A stretch of 64,000 nt of DNA, taken from Rachycentron canadum. Taxonomy: Eukaryota; Chordata; Actinopteri; Carangiformes; Rachycentridae. Of the stretch, positions 52,301 through 61,297 are shown piece by piece (position 1 is the stretch's first letter; every line of letters starts with the position of its first letter). The notes beneath the pieces are model-generated. The model saw nothing but the letters and a program-made list of their open reading frames with translations. It ran no database searches and was not told the DNA's origin. The stretch covers positions 6,249,072 through 6,313,071 of the forward strand of contig CM076659.1 in assembly GCA_038496675.1 (NCBI GenBank), in the 5' to 3' direction. A program made the translations under genes and the position numbers.

Positions 52301-55300
52301 AATTACACAATCATTTGATTTGATTTGCATCTGAGCTGTAGAGAGACACTCGGTGCAGTGGGGGATTTATTTGAACTTGACCATGACAAGGCAGTTTGAA
52401 GAAACTCTGACTGACAGGTGCAGTTTTTTTTCTACTGTCTGTCGTTGTTGTTGTTGTTGTTGTTGTTGTCATGTAGACAAGAGTCTGTGTTGCACCTGTG
52501 AGCTGAACAGGCCCAGTGCTCATCAGTCTTTTCTCAGCACAGGCAGTAATGTCACCAGTGAATTACTGCAGTGTGTTGGTTGTCAGCGCTCTGCCTCGAC
52601 CGAACGGACAGACACACAACACCCACTAATGGGTCTTATGTTATTTTGATTGACGGCTGAAGGACAGCCAGGCCTGTGCGTCTCTGTTCCCTTTCCTCAC
52701 GTGCTTTCTTCCACCATCTTTCTCCTCCTTTTCCAAGCTTCTTTCTCTCGCCCTCCCTCTCCTTCCACCCTCTCCCTCCCTCTGCTGCTCTCTCTCTCTC
52801 TCGCTCACTTGCTCACTCCCTCTCTCCTCTTCACCACCTGTCTGGCACATAGCAGCAGTGCCAGGTGGAACAACACACCCTCCCACACTCAAACCTCCTC
52901 AGCTGGCAGCTTGAACGGGCCTGCCCACCCCACTGCAGCAACTGTCTATAATGGAGCATATGACGAAATGTGAGGGTGTAAGAGTCATGTGCTGAAATGA
53001 AAAATCTGCCATTTGTTAAGAAAAGGCAAATTGAAACATAACAAACGGAAACACTGGGATTGACAAGATGATGCGCATCTTTACAGCTAGAATATTAAAT
53101 GTCACATAAATGGTTTATTGATTCATTTTTACATTTAAACTACATGTAAACTAAAATTACACTGTGTTAACCAGCACTGAATGTAACGCCAACTTAAAGT
53201 TACCCTGAGGAGCTTTTGAACACTAGCAGTGCTATGGAGCAGCGTTAGCGTTAGCAGCGTGGGTCCTTTTTGGGCTTGTCTTGTGCACATGCACGAAGAT
53301 GCAGAGCCATTTGCACGTGCACACGTACGGCGTGGTTCGCATCCTGCTGTCATGTTCGGGCTCCACAGTTAGTGTTGGTAACGCGCCAGCAAATGTAGCA
53401 ATGTGCCAACAAAGGCAGGGAACACATTGGCATAAACAATGCACAGTTTATATAATATTTATTTTTTTAAAAAAAAAAGGGGTTTCAGAAATTGCACGCT
53501 AAACACTTAGTGTAAACAACTTGTATTTATACCTTTTTTTAATAAGATTTATCAGTTGAAAATTGAAATCACTCACATTGCTGTTTGCTTCATTGTGCTG
53601 CAGCCATGTTATCCAGCCAATGTCATCCACAAATATATAGATAATGACTTCCTTTTTTTATGTAACCATAATTTTGCGAACCTTCACCCCCCTGTGAACC
53701 TCTGCTGCCATTCTCTTCCTACAACTGAAGATTTTAAAAACGTCCTCTGGCTTGAAGTTATTAGCCCTTTTTCAAACTGTACTATCCTTTCGCATTTAGT
53801 CTTATCCTCCCTGTGTGTGTGTCTTTGTGTACGTGTGCGTGCCCCTTCAGCAGGCACTCCTCTCCCCCCTGGCACCCCCACCATTCCTCTGAGCCAGCTG
53901 CAGCAGCACTCCCTGGCCCTCCAGGGGCAGCATGGTCAGGCCCTGGCCACCGCCCAGCAGCCACAGCAGGGACAGCAGGCTGTCTTCCGCTTCCCTGCTG
54001 CTGTCTCCCTCACAGGTGACCTGCTCTGCATGCTGCCACCACTCTGCCTGCCTTTACTAATCACCATCATGTCTTCATCTGAAACGGCTGCTGCTAATTC
54101 TACCTCTTCTCCTCCGAATTGTAATCTTGCACCTTATGCTAGTATCACTAACGCTGCTTGCATGATGACTTTGTTTACCTCAGCTAATAGTTCTGCCAAT
54201 GCTTTTTCTGCAAGTGCGACTGTATGCCAACCCCACTGCTGCACTCCACATACCCCGTACCCCCACTGCAACTACTGCTACACCCTGTGTGGGGTGTTTG
54301 ATGACTTACTGGAGCTGCTGTGTGCCCTCTGTGTGTCTCCAGGAGCAGGGGTTCCTCAGCAGCTTCAGGCTATCCAGGTCCACCCCAACACCCAGTCCAC
54401 CTCCAACGACAGCAGCCCAGAGATCTCCCACACCTCCACAAACTCCACCGGTAAGTCAGATCCCCTCCCTAAACCCTCTCTGGGTGAGAATTTGTAGGTG
54501 TAAAAGTGTACATGGGTGCTTGTAATGGTGGAGAGAACTCACTGGAAAAGTCTAGTATCAAACATATTTGTAATCTGATGTAGAATTTCAGTTTCACTTT
54601 CCTACAAACCCACAATCAGAATTTTTGGCCTAAAAAAACAAATATACAGCATTTCCATGACAGAGTGGATATTGTGTTGCTGTCCCATTTTGTGCCTCAC
54701 AAAAGACAAAAGTGTATTTTTTTTCTGTTCATTTGGGATGAGATGAATCCTCAAGCAAAATGTTGTGGAGCTGCTTCACACAGCACAAGTAGGAGTCAGC
54801 AGTTGACTTAGATAGATGTGAAGTGCCATCTGCTGGCCTACATGTGTGCACAGCGCTCACCCTGAGTGTGACGGGCTTTCTTTCCCTCCTCCTCCTCCTT
54901 CTCCTCCTCTTCCCTCCCACTGCTCGCCCTTCAGCAACAGTGAGTCTCCCAGCAACCATCGTCACCTCATCAGTGCCAACGTCTGTGGCAGGTCACATGA
55001 TGTACCCCAGCCCCCACACAGTAATGTACGCCTCCACGCCGGCGCTGGCTGACGGGGGGCTGGCTGTGCTCAACGCCTTCTCCCAGGGCACCTCGGCCAT
55101 GCAGGTGTCCCACGCACAGGCCCAGGACACAGGTGAGACACCGATCAGCTCCCTTTGAGCACAGTCGCTCTCCTGGGTGACAGATGTGGATTAATATGCA
55201 GTTTGTAGATAAGAGCGTTTAAAGGGTTTGCTGATGTTTTTCATCCCACAGGTGCTGTCCCTCAGGTGTTCCTCACAGCACCTCCAGGCACGGTGCAGAT

Positions 55301-56250
55301 CCCTGTCTCAGCGGTGCAGCTACACCCAGTACGGCAAGATCTGCATTTTACAAGTGAAACTCTCATATTCCCTATGCAACCAGCATGCCACGTGACCGCA
55401 CTTATGCATCCTAACAGAGCACTGTCAAACAGAGGCTGCAGGGGTTGTCGCCTGTTGCCTCTTTGTATGAATGTGGATGATCGGCCGGCATCTTGTTTTA
55501 CCTACACATGCAGTAGACTAAACAAAACACCACTGTTACAGTGCATGGAAATCAAAAGTTTGTTTTTATTTACTTTATAAAATCCAGTTTAATGAAGGAA
55601 ATCACAAGGACTTAATTACTGTTTTGATATATTGGTTAGTTTAAAGTCCCATAGAACTGTACAGTATGTTTGAAAAACAGACCCTGTCAATGTGAATTTC
55701 ACACTAGGGCTGCATGATATGCAAATTAAATGGGCAGATGTTGCAAAATGTGATTTCAGTTGAAATGGTAGTTTTTGAATTTCACTTTTACTGAAAACTT
55801 TCACTCTGCTGGGTTTTCTGTCAAATAAACATGATCCTTCACATCTATAGAATATGATTTGCAGGCTGTAGCACTACAACGCTTATGGCGCTAACAATGC
55901 GGGTACAATGAATATTGCGCTTTGATTATATTCCAGTGAATTGTGCAGCCCTGATTCACACTGCAGAATATGAGCATCTTAACTGTGATAGAAAACACCA
56001 GCACCTATCAGAGCGTTACATCGCTCCATGATAAACAGCATGAAGTTGAGCAGGATCTCTCCATGTGCGCTGGGTGCCGTGTGATGTGATGACTTGTGAT
56101 TGTCTGTCCAATGGGCCCTGTACTCTCTGCTGACGTAGTTGCGTTGTGTTGCAGATGGTGATTGGCCAGCAGTCGAGCGGCAGCAGCAGTAACCTGACGG
56201 AGCTCCAGGTGGTCAATCTGGACGCAGCACAGAACTCGAAGAGCGACTGA
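37179..56250 (+). CDS. srf: Serum response factor (Srf), complete coding region, 8 exons
   Basis: Srf is a nuclear MADS-box transcription factor that binds CArG boxes as a dimer and works with ternary complex (ETS) factors and myocardin-related factors on actin, muscle and immediate-early genes. Exons are 37179-37829, 41736-42002, 51254-51494, 53851-54015, 54343-54450, 54935-55132, 55252-55328 and 56155-56250, all joining in phase to 600 codons plus TGA. The start MLPSQ matches human MLPTQ. An acidic CKII-type block (SGSDNDSDSGDDDD) precedes the MADS and SAM domains (about residues 188-270), followed by a Ser/Thr/Gln-rich activation region. Human SRF has 508 residues in 7 exons. The excess comes mainly from a longer exon 1 and the extra exon at 53851. 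Teleosts may have srfa and srfb; I cannot assign which. Confidence 0.97.
39480..40035. mobile_element. Decayed fish interspersed repeats, copies 2 and 3
   Basis: Repeated ATTAATTGATT-type segments, CAGTCGCAGCTCTG at 39711, GAGAAGCTGGAACAAGCAAG and TCTGTCAATCAACGAAAC resemble the same family as the copy at 10620. At least two partial copies appear nested or adjacent. Confidence 0.5.
40060..40150 (-). mobile_element. Possible tRNA-derived SINE remnant
   Basis: On the minus strand GTTGCTAGTTTAAATCCC resembles a diverged B box preceded by tRNA-like sequence. No A box or cloverleaf can be supported, so it is not a functional tRNA. Confidence 0.3.
40317..40359. repeat. CA microsatellite in srf intron 1
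   Basis: About 21 units. Confidence 0.95.
41736..42002 (+). CDS. srf: srf exon 2: rest of MADS box and SAM domain
   Basis: Acceptor CTATATAG, donor GTGAGA, 89 codons, phase 0 at both ends. It encodes AYELSTLTGTQVLLLVASET, then GHVYTFATRKLQPMI and the TGFEETDLTYQVSES end. It is almost identical to human. Confidence 0.97.
43104..43113. promoter_or_regulatory. srf: Palindromic CArG box in srf intron 2
   Basis: CCATATATGG, a perfect and self-complementary CC(A/T)6GG, 1.1 kb into intron 2. It could be an intronic autoregulatory site. A single 10-mer can also arise by chance. Confidence 0.5.
43812..44210. mobile_element. Foldback-type non-autonomous element
   Basis: About 400 bases whose two halves are inverted copies. 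GTTAGCTTAGCATGAAGAC and GGAAACAGCCAGCCTGGCT (about 43925-43975) pair with the complement of CAGGCTAGCCT, TGTTTCCAGTCTTTATGC and TAAGCTAAG (about 44085-44125). The outer ends also match. I recognise this AGCTTAGCATAAAGACTGGAAACAG sequence as a very common interspersed repeat in fish genomes, though I cannot name the family with certainty. Confidence 0.7.
46162..46184. repeat. Poly-A run in srf intron 2
   Basis: Twenty-three A. Confidence 0.95.
47882..47904. repeat. Poly-T run in srf intron 2
   Basis: Twenty-three T. Confidence 0.95.
49845..49990. mobile_element. Fragment of a related GGCTGCA-ended element
   Basis: Begins AAGGCTGCACAACATG and continues with an AATCG/GCGATT motif typical of the same class of fish elements. 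I cannot find a matching right end, so it is probably truncated. The right boundary is approximate. Confidence 0.45.
51254..51494 (+). CDS. srf: srf exon 3
   Basis: The acceptor is preceded by an unbroken run of 13 C (51237-51249), then ACAG; the donor is GTATGT. It encodes DTLKPTFTVASLPGTTS, STTMQVSSGPSFPITNYLAP, ANGTVLK and QLPSGFTFMP, aligning with human exon 3. Confidence 0.96.
51495..53850 (+). other. srf: srf intron 3 (2.4 kb)
   Basis: Non-coding. It holds a GTT repeat (52443-52469), a pyrimidine-rich TC tract (about 52725-52835) and a GC-richer stretch (about 53160-53420) that may be an old repeat. No extra exon is supported. Confidence 0.78.
52443..52469. repeat. GTT trinucleotide repeat in srf intron 3
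   Basis: About nine GTT units. Confidence 0.95.
53851..54015 (+). CDS. srf: srf exon 4: extra Q/P-rich exon not recognised in mammalian SRF
   Basis: A 165-base exon of 55 codons, phase 1 at both ends, so it can be included or skipped without a frameshift. Acceptor CCCCTTCAG followed by CAG (a NAGNAG pair), donor GTGACC. It encodes GTPLPPGTPTIPLSQLQQHS, then a Gln-rich run and AVFRFPAAVSLT. In human SRF the flanking exons join directly. Codon use and splice sites look genuine, but transcript support is not available to me. Confidence 0.8.
54016..54342 (+). other. srf: srf intron 4, open in frame (exitron-like)
   Basis: This 327-base interval has GT and AG ends, but its length is a multiple of three and it contains no stop codon in the frame of the flanking exons. 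If retained it would add 109 residues rich in Ser, Thr, Ala, Asn and Cys. Many codons in the middle end in T. It is more likely an ordinary intron, because the retained peptide has no counterpart in SRF that I recognise. Confidence 0.6.
54343..54450 (+). CDS. srf: srf exon 5
   Basis: Acceptor TGTGTCTCCAG, donor GTAAGT, 108 bases with phase 1 at both ends. It encodes GAGVPQQLQAIQVHPN followed by a Ser/Thr-rich SSPEISHTSTNST, matching human exon 4 (QQVPVQAIQVH). Confidence 0.94.
54451..54934 (+). other. srf: srf intron 5
   Basis: Non-coding, 484 bp, ending in a long CT-rich tract (CTCCTCCTC repeats, about 54886-54916) before the exon 6 acceptor. Confidence 0.82.
54935..55132 (+). CDS. srf: srf exon 6: transactivation region
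   Basis: Acceptor CGCCCTTCAG (a second in-frame AG lies 6 bases on), donor GTGAGA. It encodes VSLPATIVTSSVPTSVAGHM, YPSPHTVMYAS, LAVLNAFSQG and AMQVSHAQAQD, matching human exon 5, which is skipped in the known SRF-delta-5 isoform. Confidence 0.95.
55252..55328 (+). CDS. srf: srf exon 7
   Basis: Acceptor TTCATCCCACAG, donor GTACGG. It encodes GAVPQVFLTAPPGTVQIPVS and AVQLHP, as human exon 6. The last residue is Pro where human has Gln. Confidence 0.94.
55706..55954. mobile_element. hAT-like MITE in srf intron 7
   Basis: A 249-base element starting AGGGCTGCATGATAT and ending GTGCAGCCCTGA, so the termini are inverted (AGGGCTGCA / TGCAGCCCT). It is flanked by a perfect 8-base direct repeat TTCACACT (55698-55705 and 55955-55962). 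Eight-base target duplications and this type of terminus fit hAT-family non-autonomous elements of fish. It has no coding capacity. Intron 7 (55329-56154) otherwise shows nothing. Confidence 0.75.
56155..56250 (+). CDS. srf: srf exon 8: C-terminus and stop
   Basis: Acceptor TTGTGTTGCAG. It encodes MVIGQQSSGSSSNLTELQVV, then NLDAAQNSKSD and TGA (56248-56250). Human ends NLDTAHSTKSE, so the C-terminus is complete. Confidence 0.96.
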   Translation: MVIGQQSSGSSSNLTELQVVNLDAAQNSKSD

Positions 56251-56383
56251 CAAGACGGCTGGAGCTGTTTAACACAGCAGACCCAGGGACACGGACAAAC
56301 AGACAGACTGATTGACATCTCTATTTATTGATGCCTTCTGACAGTTTCACATCACACTTCTGAATGTGACTTTCAAGAACACA

Positions 56384-56386
<3 letters not shown>

Positions 56387-56439
<53 letters not shown>
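56387..56439. repeat. srf: AT microsatellite in srf 3' UTR, array 1
   Basis: About 26 AT units within the presumed transcript. Confidence 0.95.
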
Positions 56440-56442
<3 letters not shown>

Positions 56443-56485
56443 AAACAATCAAGGGCATATGTGTGGCTCATCCTTATACAGTATG

Positions 56486-56490
<5 letters not shown>

Positions 56491-56518
<28 letters not shown>
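56491..56518. repeat. srf: AT microsatellite in srf 3' UTR, array 2
   Basis: About 14 units, 51 bases after array 1. Confidence 0.95.
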
Positions 56519-56521
<3 letters not shown>

Positions 56522-58458
56522 CATAGGAAATATATCACTACATCCATCTTCAGAACCCATTTTCTATGCCATTAGATGGTGTCTTTTTTTGTGTGTGTGT
56601 GTGCGTGTGGTTTTTTTTTTTTTTTTTTTGAAAATGTGTAATTACATGTACACACTGCAAGGTGCCACAGCTTCACACCAGCCAAAGAGACATTTGTCTG
56701 AATGTTCCAGTGTGAGCAGTTTGTGCACAAGCGTGTGTGTTTGTGTGCGCGTGCATATCTGGGGTTTGTAAATGGGCGAGGGAGACGCTTATAGACTTAA
56801 AAAAAAAAAAAGATTTGAGAAAAGAAACATTTGGAAATGTACATAATTTTTTTTTAAAAATTGATAACTTGTATTTTTAGCCTGGTTTAGTTTGTGCAAC
56901 GGCATGTAGTTGTTTTTTACGTAGTGGTTTTGTATGTACATGAAAATGATTTGCATAAAGAAAATGAATTATTTACATGTATATGTAAATTAATTTAATA
57001 TACCATCATATGTTGAGATACTGTCTTGCTGTTGGGAGCTTTCACTACAATGGAGAAAGAACGCTGGATGTTTTTCTACATTTTCTTTTGATTGTGACAT
57101 TTGTAGGACTGTCCCTCAAACAGCATAAAGTACCTGGGTCACAAAGTGTAAAGCATAAGATATTTATGATTTGCTGTAAACATATTCTTTGCTTTTAGCT
57201 AGGAAGACCTCGGTTCACATGTGAGGGCATGATCATTCAGCATCACATCAGTTTTGCATGAGTTGTTTCCTAATGAAACCCTGATCTGGCACTTTGAGTA
57301 TGAGAACTGTTCAAACTATGACAATCTGATGAAAATCATTTTCATTTATCTCAACTTTTAGCATAATGCTACCTGTATGTTCACCAGTGTTCACGCAAAT
57401 GTGAATACAGTTTTGGCATTTGAAAAGAAAACTTGACTTTCACACAGTTTAATGCTCTTAAGTGACTTCGGACTGAATTTGTTCACTTATTTTGCAGTGT
57501 GTGACGTGTTTCTCTGGGTAAACGCCTGAGTGTGCCAAACAGGTTTTCATGACAAATGAGCTTAATGTTGTCTATAGTGATCCACTGTAAAGCTGATGCT
57601 CTGATTTGCCTCCACCAGACTGCAGAACTTTAATTATGTGATGCTACTACTGACCTAAGTCAGGGCATTGGACACAAATCTCATTTAACAAGACTCTGTA
57701 TTAGACCTGGCAATTCCACTTATTACTGCAATCAAAGCACAGTGTTCTTCACCATAGTCTCAAAGCTGTAATATTACAACAGTAACGACTGAATAGTTTA
57801 TAAGATCAAGAATCTCCTCATTTAGAAAAGTGACTTCAGATATTATACTCCTTAAACTAGAACTGTAAGACCTTAGCTGAATGCAATCTCAGTTCATACC
57901 TCAGCAATCATGAAGAGTTATGGGACTGAGAGCCTTCTTTCTGCACCATAGTGCCTCTTTTCCATGGCTGATTCCTAAATCACTGCAAGGAAAGGGAAAT
58001 GTAGGATTTACTTATTTCCACAGCACCTCACATGACTCTGGACCTGTCATACGATCCTCAGCTGTGCCCAGAGAGTGAGATTTTTTGACTCGTTTCTACA
58101 GAATTAGCTGGATGACTGAGCACGGCGGGCTGGAAGCCAAAGAGAATCTGACAGAGGATAAAGTACCCATGCTGACTGCTGTTCAGTTATTTCACTGGCA
58201 AGAGAGGTCATTTTCACGCTCGATGCTCTCTGCTCTGTTCCTGTAGGCTACATGTTGTCATGTCACCCTGCAGTGATGTTTGAATATAAAAAAAAAAACA
58301 ATTACACATTGACTTTCAGTGCTCCCATTTTATCTGGTGGTTGTTCAGAAGTATGATTTTTAAAGGGGATTATTGAAGAGATTGTGTGGTTTCCACCTCG
58401 TCATTGAAAGAAATGGTTATTTTTTGTGTATTTTTGTTTTGTTGTACAGACATTTTGT

Positions 58459-58464
58459 AATAAA
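58459..58464 (+). terminator. srf: Polyadenylation signal of srf
   Basis: AATAAA within TTTTGTAATAAAAACAAG. Further AATAAA copies at about 58618 and 58918 could give longer transcripts. Confidence 0.6.
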
Positions 58465-58499
58465 AACAAGATAAAACACAATGAACTGTTCAAAAAATG

Positions 58500-61185
58500 A
58501 CCACATCTCCTGCTGAAGAACTTTTTTTTTTCCTTTTAATTGGGACGGAGAATGTTAAAGAAAACCATGTTGTCCTGAATGAGTCCTAATACATGTGTAT
58601 AACAGCAGTGATGAGGAATAAATGAACTGCAGTGATGGCTTCTCATTACTCTGTGAAGCACTGGGAGGCAGGAGGAGTGGAGCATGCACATTACCTTAAT
58701 GTTTCAGTTATGCATTGCACAATCACATAATCAAACTGGCCATGAGATAGAAGACGTGTAATGAGACTCATCCCATTTCACAACAGAGGAAAGAAGCAAT
58801 GAACATGATGAAACGCAGCATAACGATACAGTGATTGGTCTGAGCTGACACAAGGAAAGAAATCAGTTGGCATCAGATTTTGACTACACCGAGAGTCCTG
58901 TACATCTTCACGAACCAAATAAAGTCTATGTAACACAAGAGGAAGAAGCTTAATAAGATCACAACAAACTGTAGTGAAGCAGAAACCCCTTACACATCGA
59001 TTCTAGGAGTCCTCAGAGATCCACAGTGTGAAGTAAGGCATCATATCTCCCTGTCAGAGCAAAGTGCTGACAGCTAAGAAATCATCACAGATGGATGGAC
59101 TGCCTTTTTTTCTCCTTTCTTTCAACAAAGAAAAATAATGTAAAAGCATGCATTTACGCCAGGTAGTATATCTCTATTGCTATTGTACACATACAATATA
59201 CAACTGTACAGAAAGAGTTGGAAAGATAATTGATTAAAAAATGTGCATGATTGACAATTTAAAAAAAGTTTCCTGTTAAAATAGAGATGTTACTCCTGGT
59301 TCAAGCTAGTTTTTTTTTTTTTGGTTTATGAAACAAAACATTTAGGGAAAAAAAACACCCAAAAAAAAAAAGCTTTTCACTGTGTTAATTTACATTACGA
59401 ACAAGGATGAAAAAGACAATGTGCAAATCTGATTCCATGCAAGCTGTTGCATAATGTAGCTTAGGTGCTTGAGTGATATCATGGGTTAAAGGTGGGGTCA
59501 TACGAGAGAGGGGGAGGATGACGAAACAAAAAACAAGGCTCATGGCTTCAATAAACGACTCTGCTAATTCTCCACAGCAATAAGTCGTCATACACACCTA
59601 AACAAGCTTGATGCCAGACAGACCTACCTACCAATCATGGACACATTCACACCGGGAACTTAAGACGGGAACCAAAGTTACAGTAAATAGCATCTTAATT
59701 TAGACTAGATGGAACCTCATGTAATGAATCTCTGATCCGTGAGCTGAGACGTCAATTTAAAGTTGCCAACACCCTCCGGACATACCCAGGCAATGTACAA
59801 CCAAACAACCTGTTCCAGCACTATACAGCACCGCGAGGACATTTCCTCATCATTCAAGATCAGAATAAAAAGGTAATACTGCCAGTTAACGTGACACAGG
59901 AAGTGATGATAACCTAAGGAGGGACCTAGAACTCTTAGGTTTCCAAACTGGGGGTGTGCTCCACAAATATTTTTTAGACTCTAGTTTCTTTCTGGATGAT
60001 TTCAAATAAATACAACAATCTCATCCAGGAACCACAGCTGTAATAAACTAAAATTAAGACGACTGCTCCTCTGCACCCTCCCATAACTAGAATTACAAAG
60101 GTGCAAAGCAAACAATAATGCAGAGTATAACTTGGATTAAACAAACACTGTGTGAGAAAAGCAACACTGAGTCTGGTGAACAACATTTCAGAACAAAAGC
60201 TAACATAGAATCTCTTTCCATAAATTCCAATCCAAAAAAAAAGCATGAATAAACTTGAATAATGTAACAAGTGCAATGTAATGAGGTCCATGTGCAAATT
60301 CACCATTTCACTGAGAAAAGATGATGGATGGTGACGTCTTTGGGTGATGGTGACTTCAGATAAGCTTTGACAGCACAACCACTTAAAGACAAACAGAGGA
60401 AAGACAAGGAAAACAAATAAAGTAAATAGCATCTGCTTATTCAGTCACGACTTTGACTGTTTTAAATTCATCTTCGTTAAAAAGGCAACCTGAAAGCAAA
60501 TAAATAAAAAGACTTGGCATTTAAAATATGAGTGCAGTATCATAAATACTGCAGCTCAGTATCTATGTAACTACTTGTACATATAAGGGCTGAATGTAGA
60601 GGGTATTTTCTCTGTCGCCTCGTCTTCAAACAGACAACATGTGAGGGGTTAAGATAAAAATGTTTCAAAAGGAAACAATTTTCTGTAACTGAATGGTGTG
60701 ACACCACACTAAGGCAATGACGTTTACAAATGGGTGATAATGGGACAGAAAATAAATACACAAATATCTTTTCTCCTTGACATAATAATTACGGGGCTAT
60801 CATTTTTGGCTGGTGAGAAAGAAAGATGGATGCGGGTGGGGGCAGTGAGAGAAAATGCAGAGGCTGAAAAAAGTCCAGTGAACATCTCTCTGCACCTCAG
60901 CCTCTGTCCTCCTCCTCCTCCTCTTATTCCCCTGCTGGCTGGGCAGTGTCTGTGCTCTGACCTGCTCAAAAACAAGACCAAAGACTTTTTCTGGTGGAGC
61001 CCGAGAGGCCACAAGAGGGGGAGTGATGAAACCCATCTGTGTGGGCTTTAACAGTCTTGCAGGGATGAGCAGTTAGTGGTAATGTTTTGCCGACCCTGTG
61101 CCACCGGTAGCACCACACCCCAAAGGCCCAGTTTTATCATGACCTGTCTGCCTGGCCGAGGCAGATGGATGAGCAGCAGGAAAGA
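58500..61185. other. Convergent interval between srf and the FHIP1-type gene
   Basis: It should contain the 3' UTR of the minus-strand gene, but no clear AATAAA on that strand is visible (one ATTAAA near 58535-58540). ORFs such as 59974-60432 have no recognisable domain. No RNA gene is seen. Confidence 0.6.
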
Positions 61186-61297
61186 TTACGGTGAGGAGGA
61201 CGCAGCTGCGTGGTATTTGACGAAGGCGATGGCTGCCAGCTCTTTGCAGAACTCCTCTAGCACAATCACTCCCTCCAGCAGAGTCATGTGGTCGACA
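61186..61297 (-). CDS. FHIP1-type gene, last coding exon and stop
   Basis: Acceptor TCCTCTTTTAG. It encodes VDHMTLLEGVIVLEEFCKEL, AAIAFVKYHAA and ends SSSP then TAA (61186-61188). Confidence 0.86.

Larger units (their letters stand above)
56251..58485 (+). other. srf: srf 3' untranslated region
   Basis: About 2.2 kb from the stop codon to the polyadenylation signal. It is AT-rich, with two long AT arrays near its start, T-runs at about 56611-56629, and many AT-rich stretches. It contains no supported gene. Its length is similar to that of the long mammalian SRF 3' UTR. Confidence 0.7.

Noticed and set aside
53160..53420. GC-richer stretch in srf intron 3 resembling a repeat or exon
   Set aside because: ORFs on both strands lack domains and splice sites. 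It may be an old interspersed repeat, but I could not identify ends or a second copy.
58535..58540. ATTAAA on the minus strand as polyadenylation signal of the FHIP1-type gene
   Set aside because: It would imply a 2.6-kb 3' UTR ending next to the srf polyadenylation site. It is a single weak signal without other support.
59974..60432. Minus-strand 152-residue ORF between srf and the FHIP1-type gene
   Set aside because: Hydrophobic but with no recognisable family and no splice context. It probably lies in the FHIP1-type 3' UTR, and AT-rich sequence gives such frames by chance.
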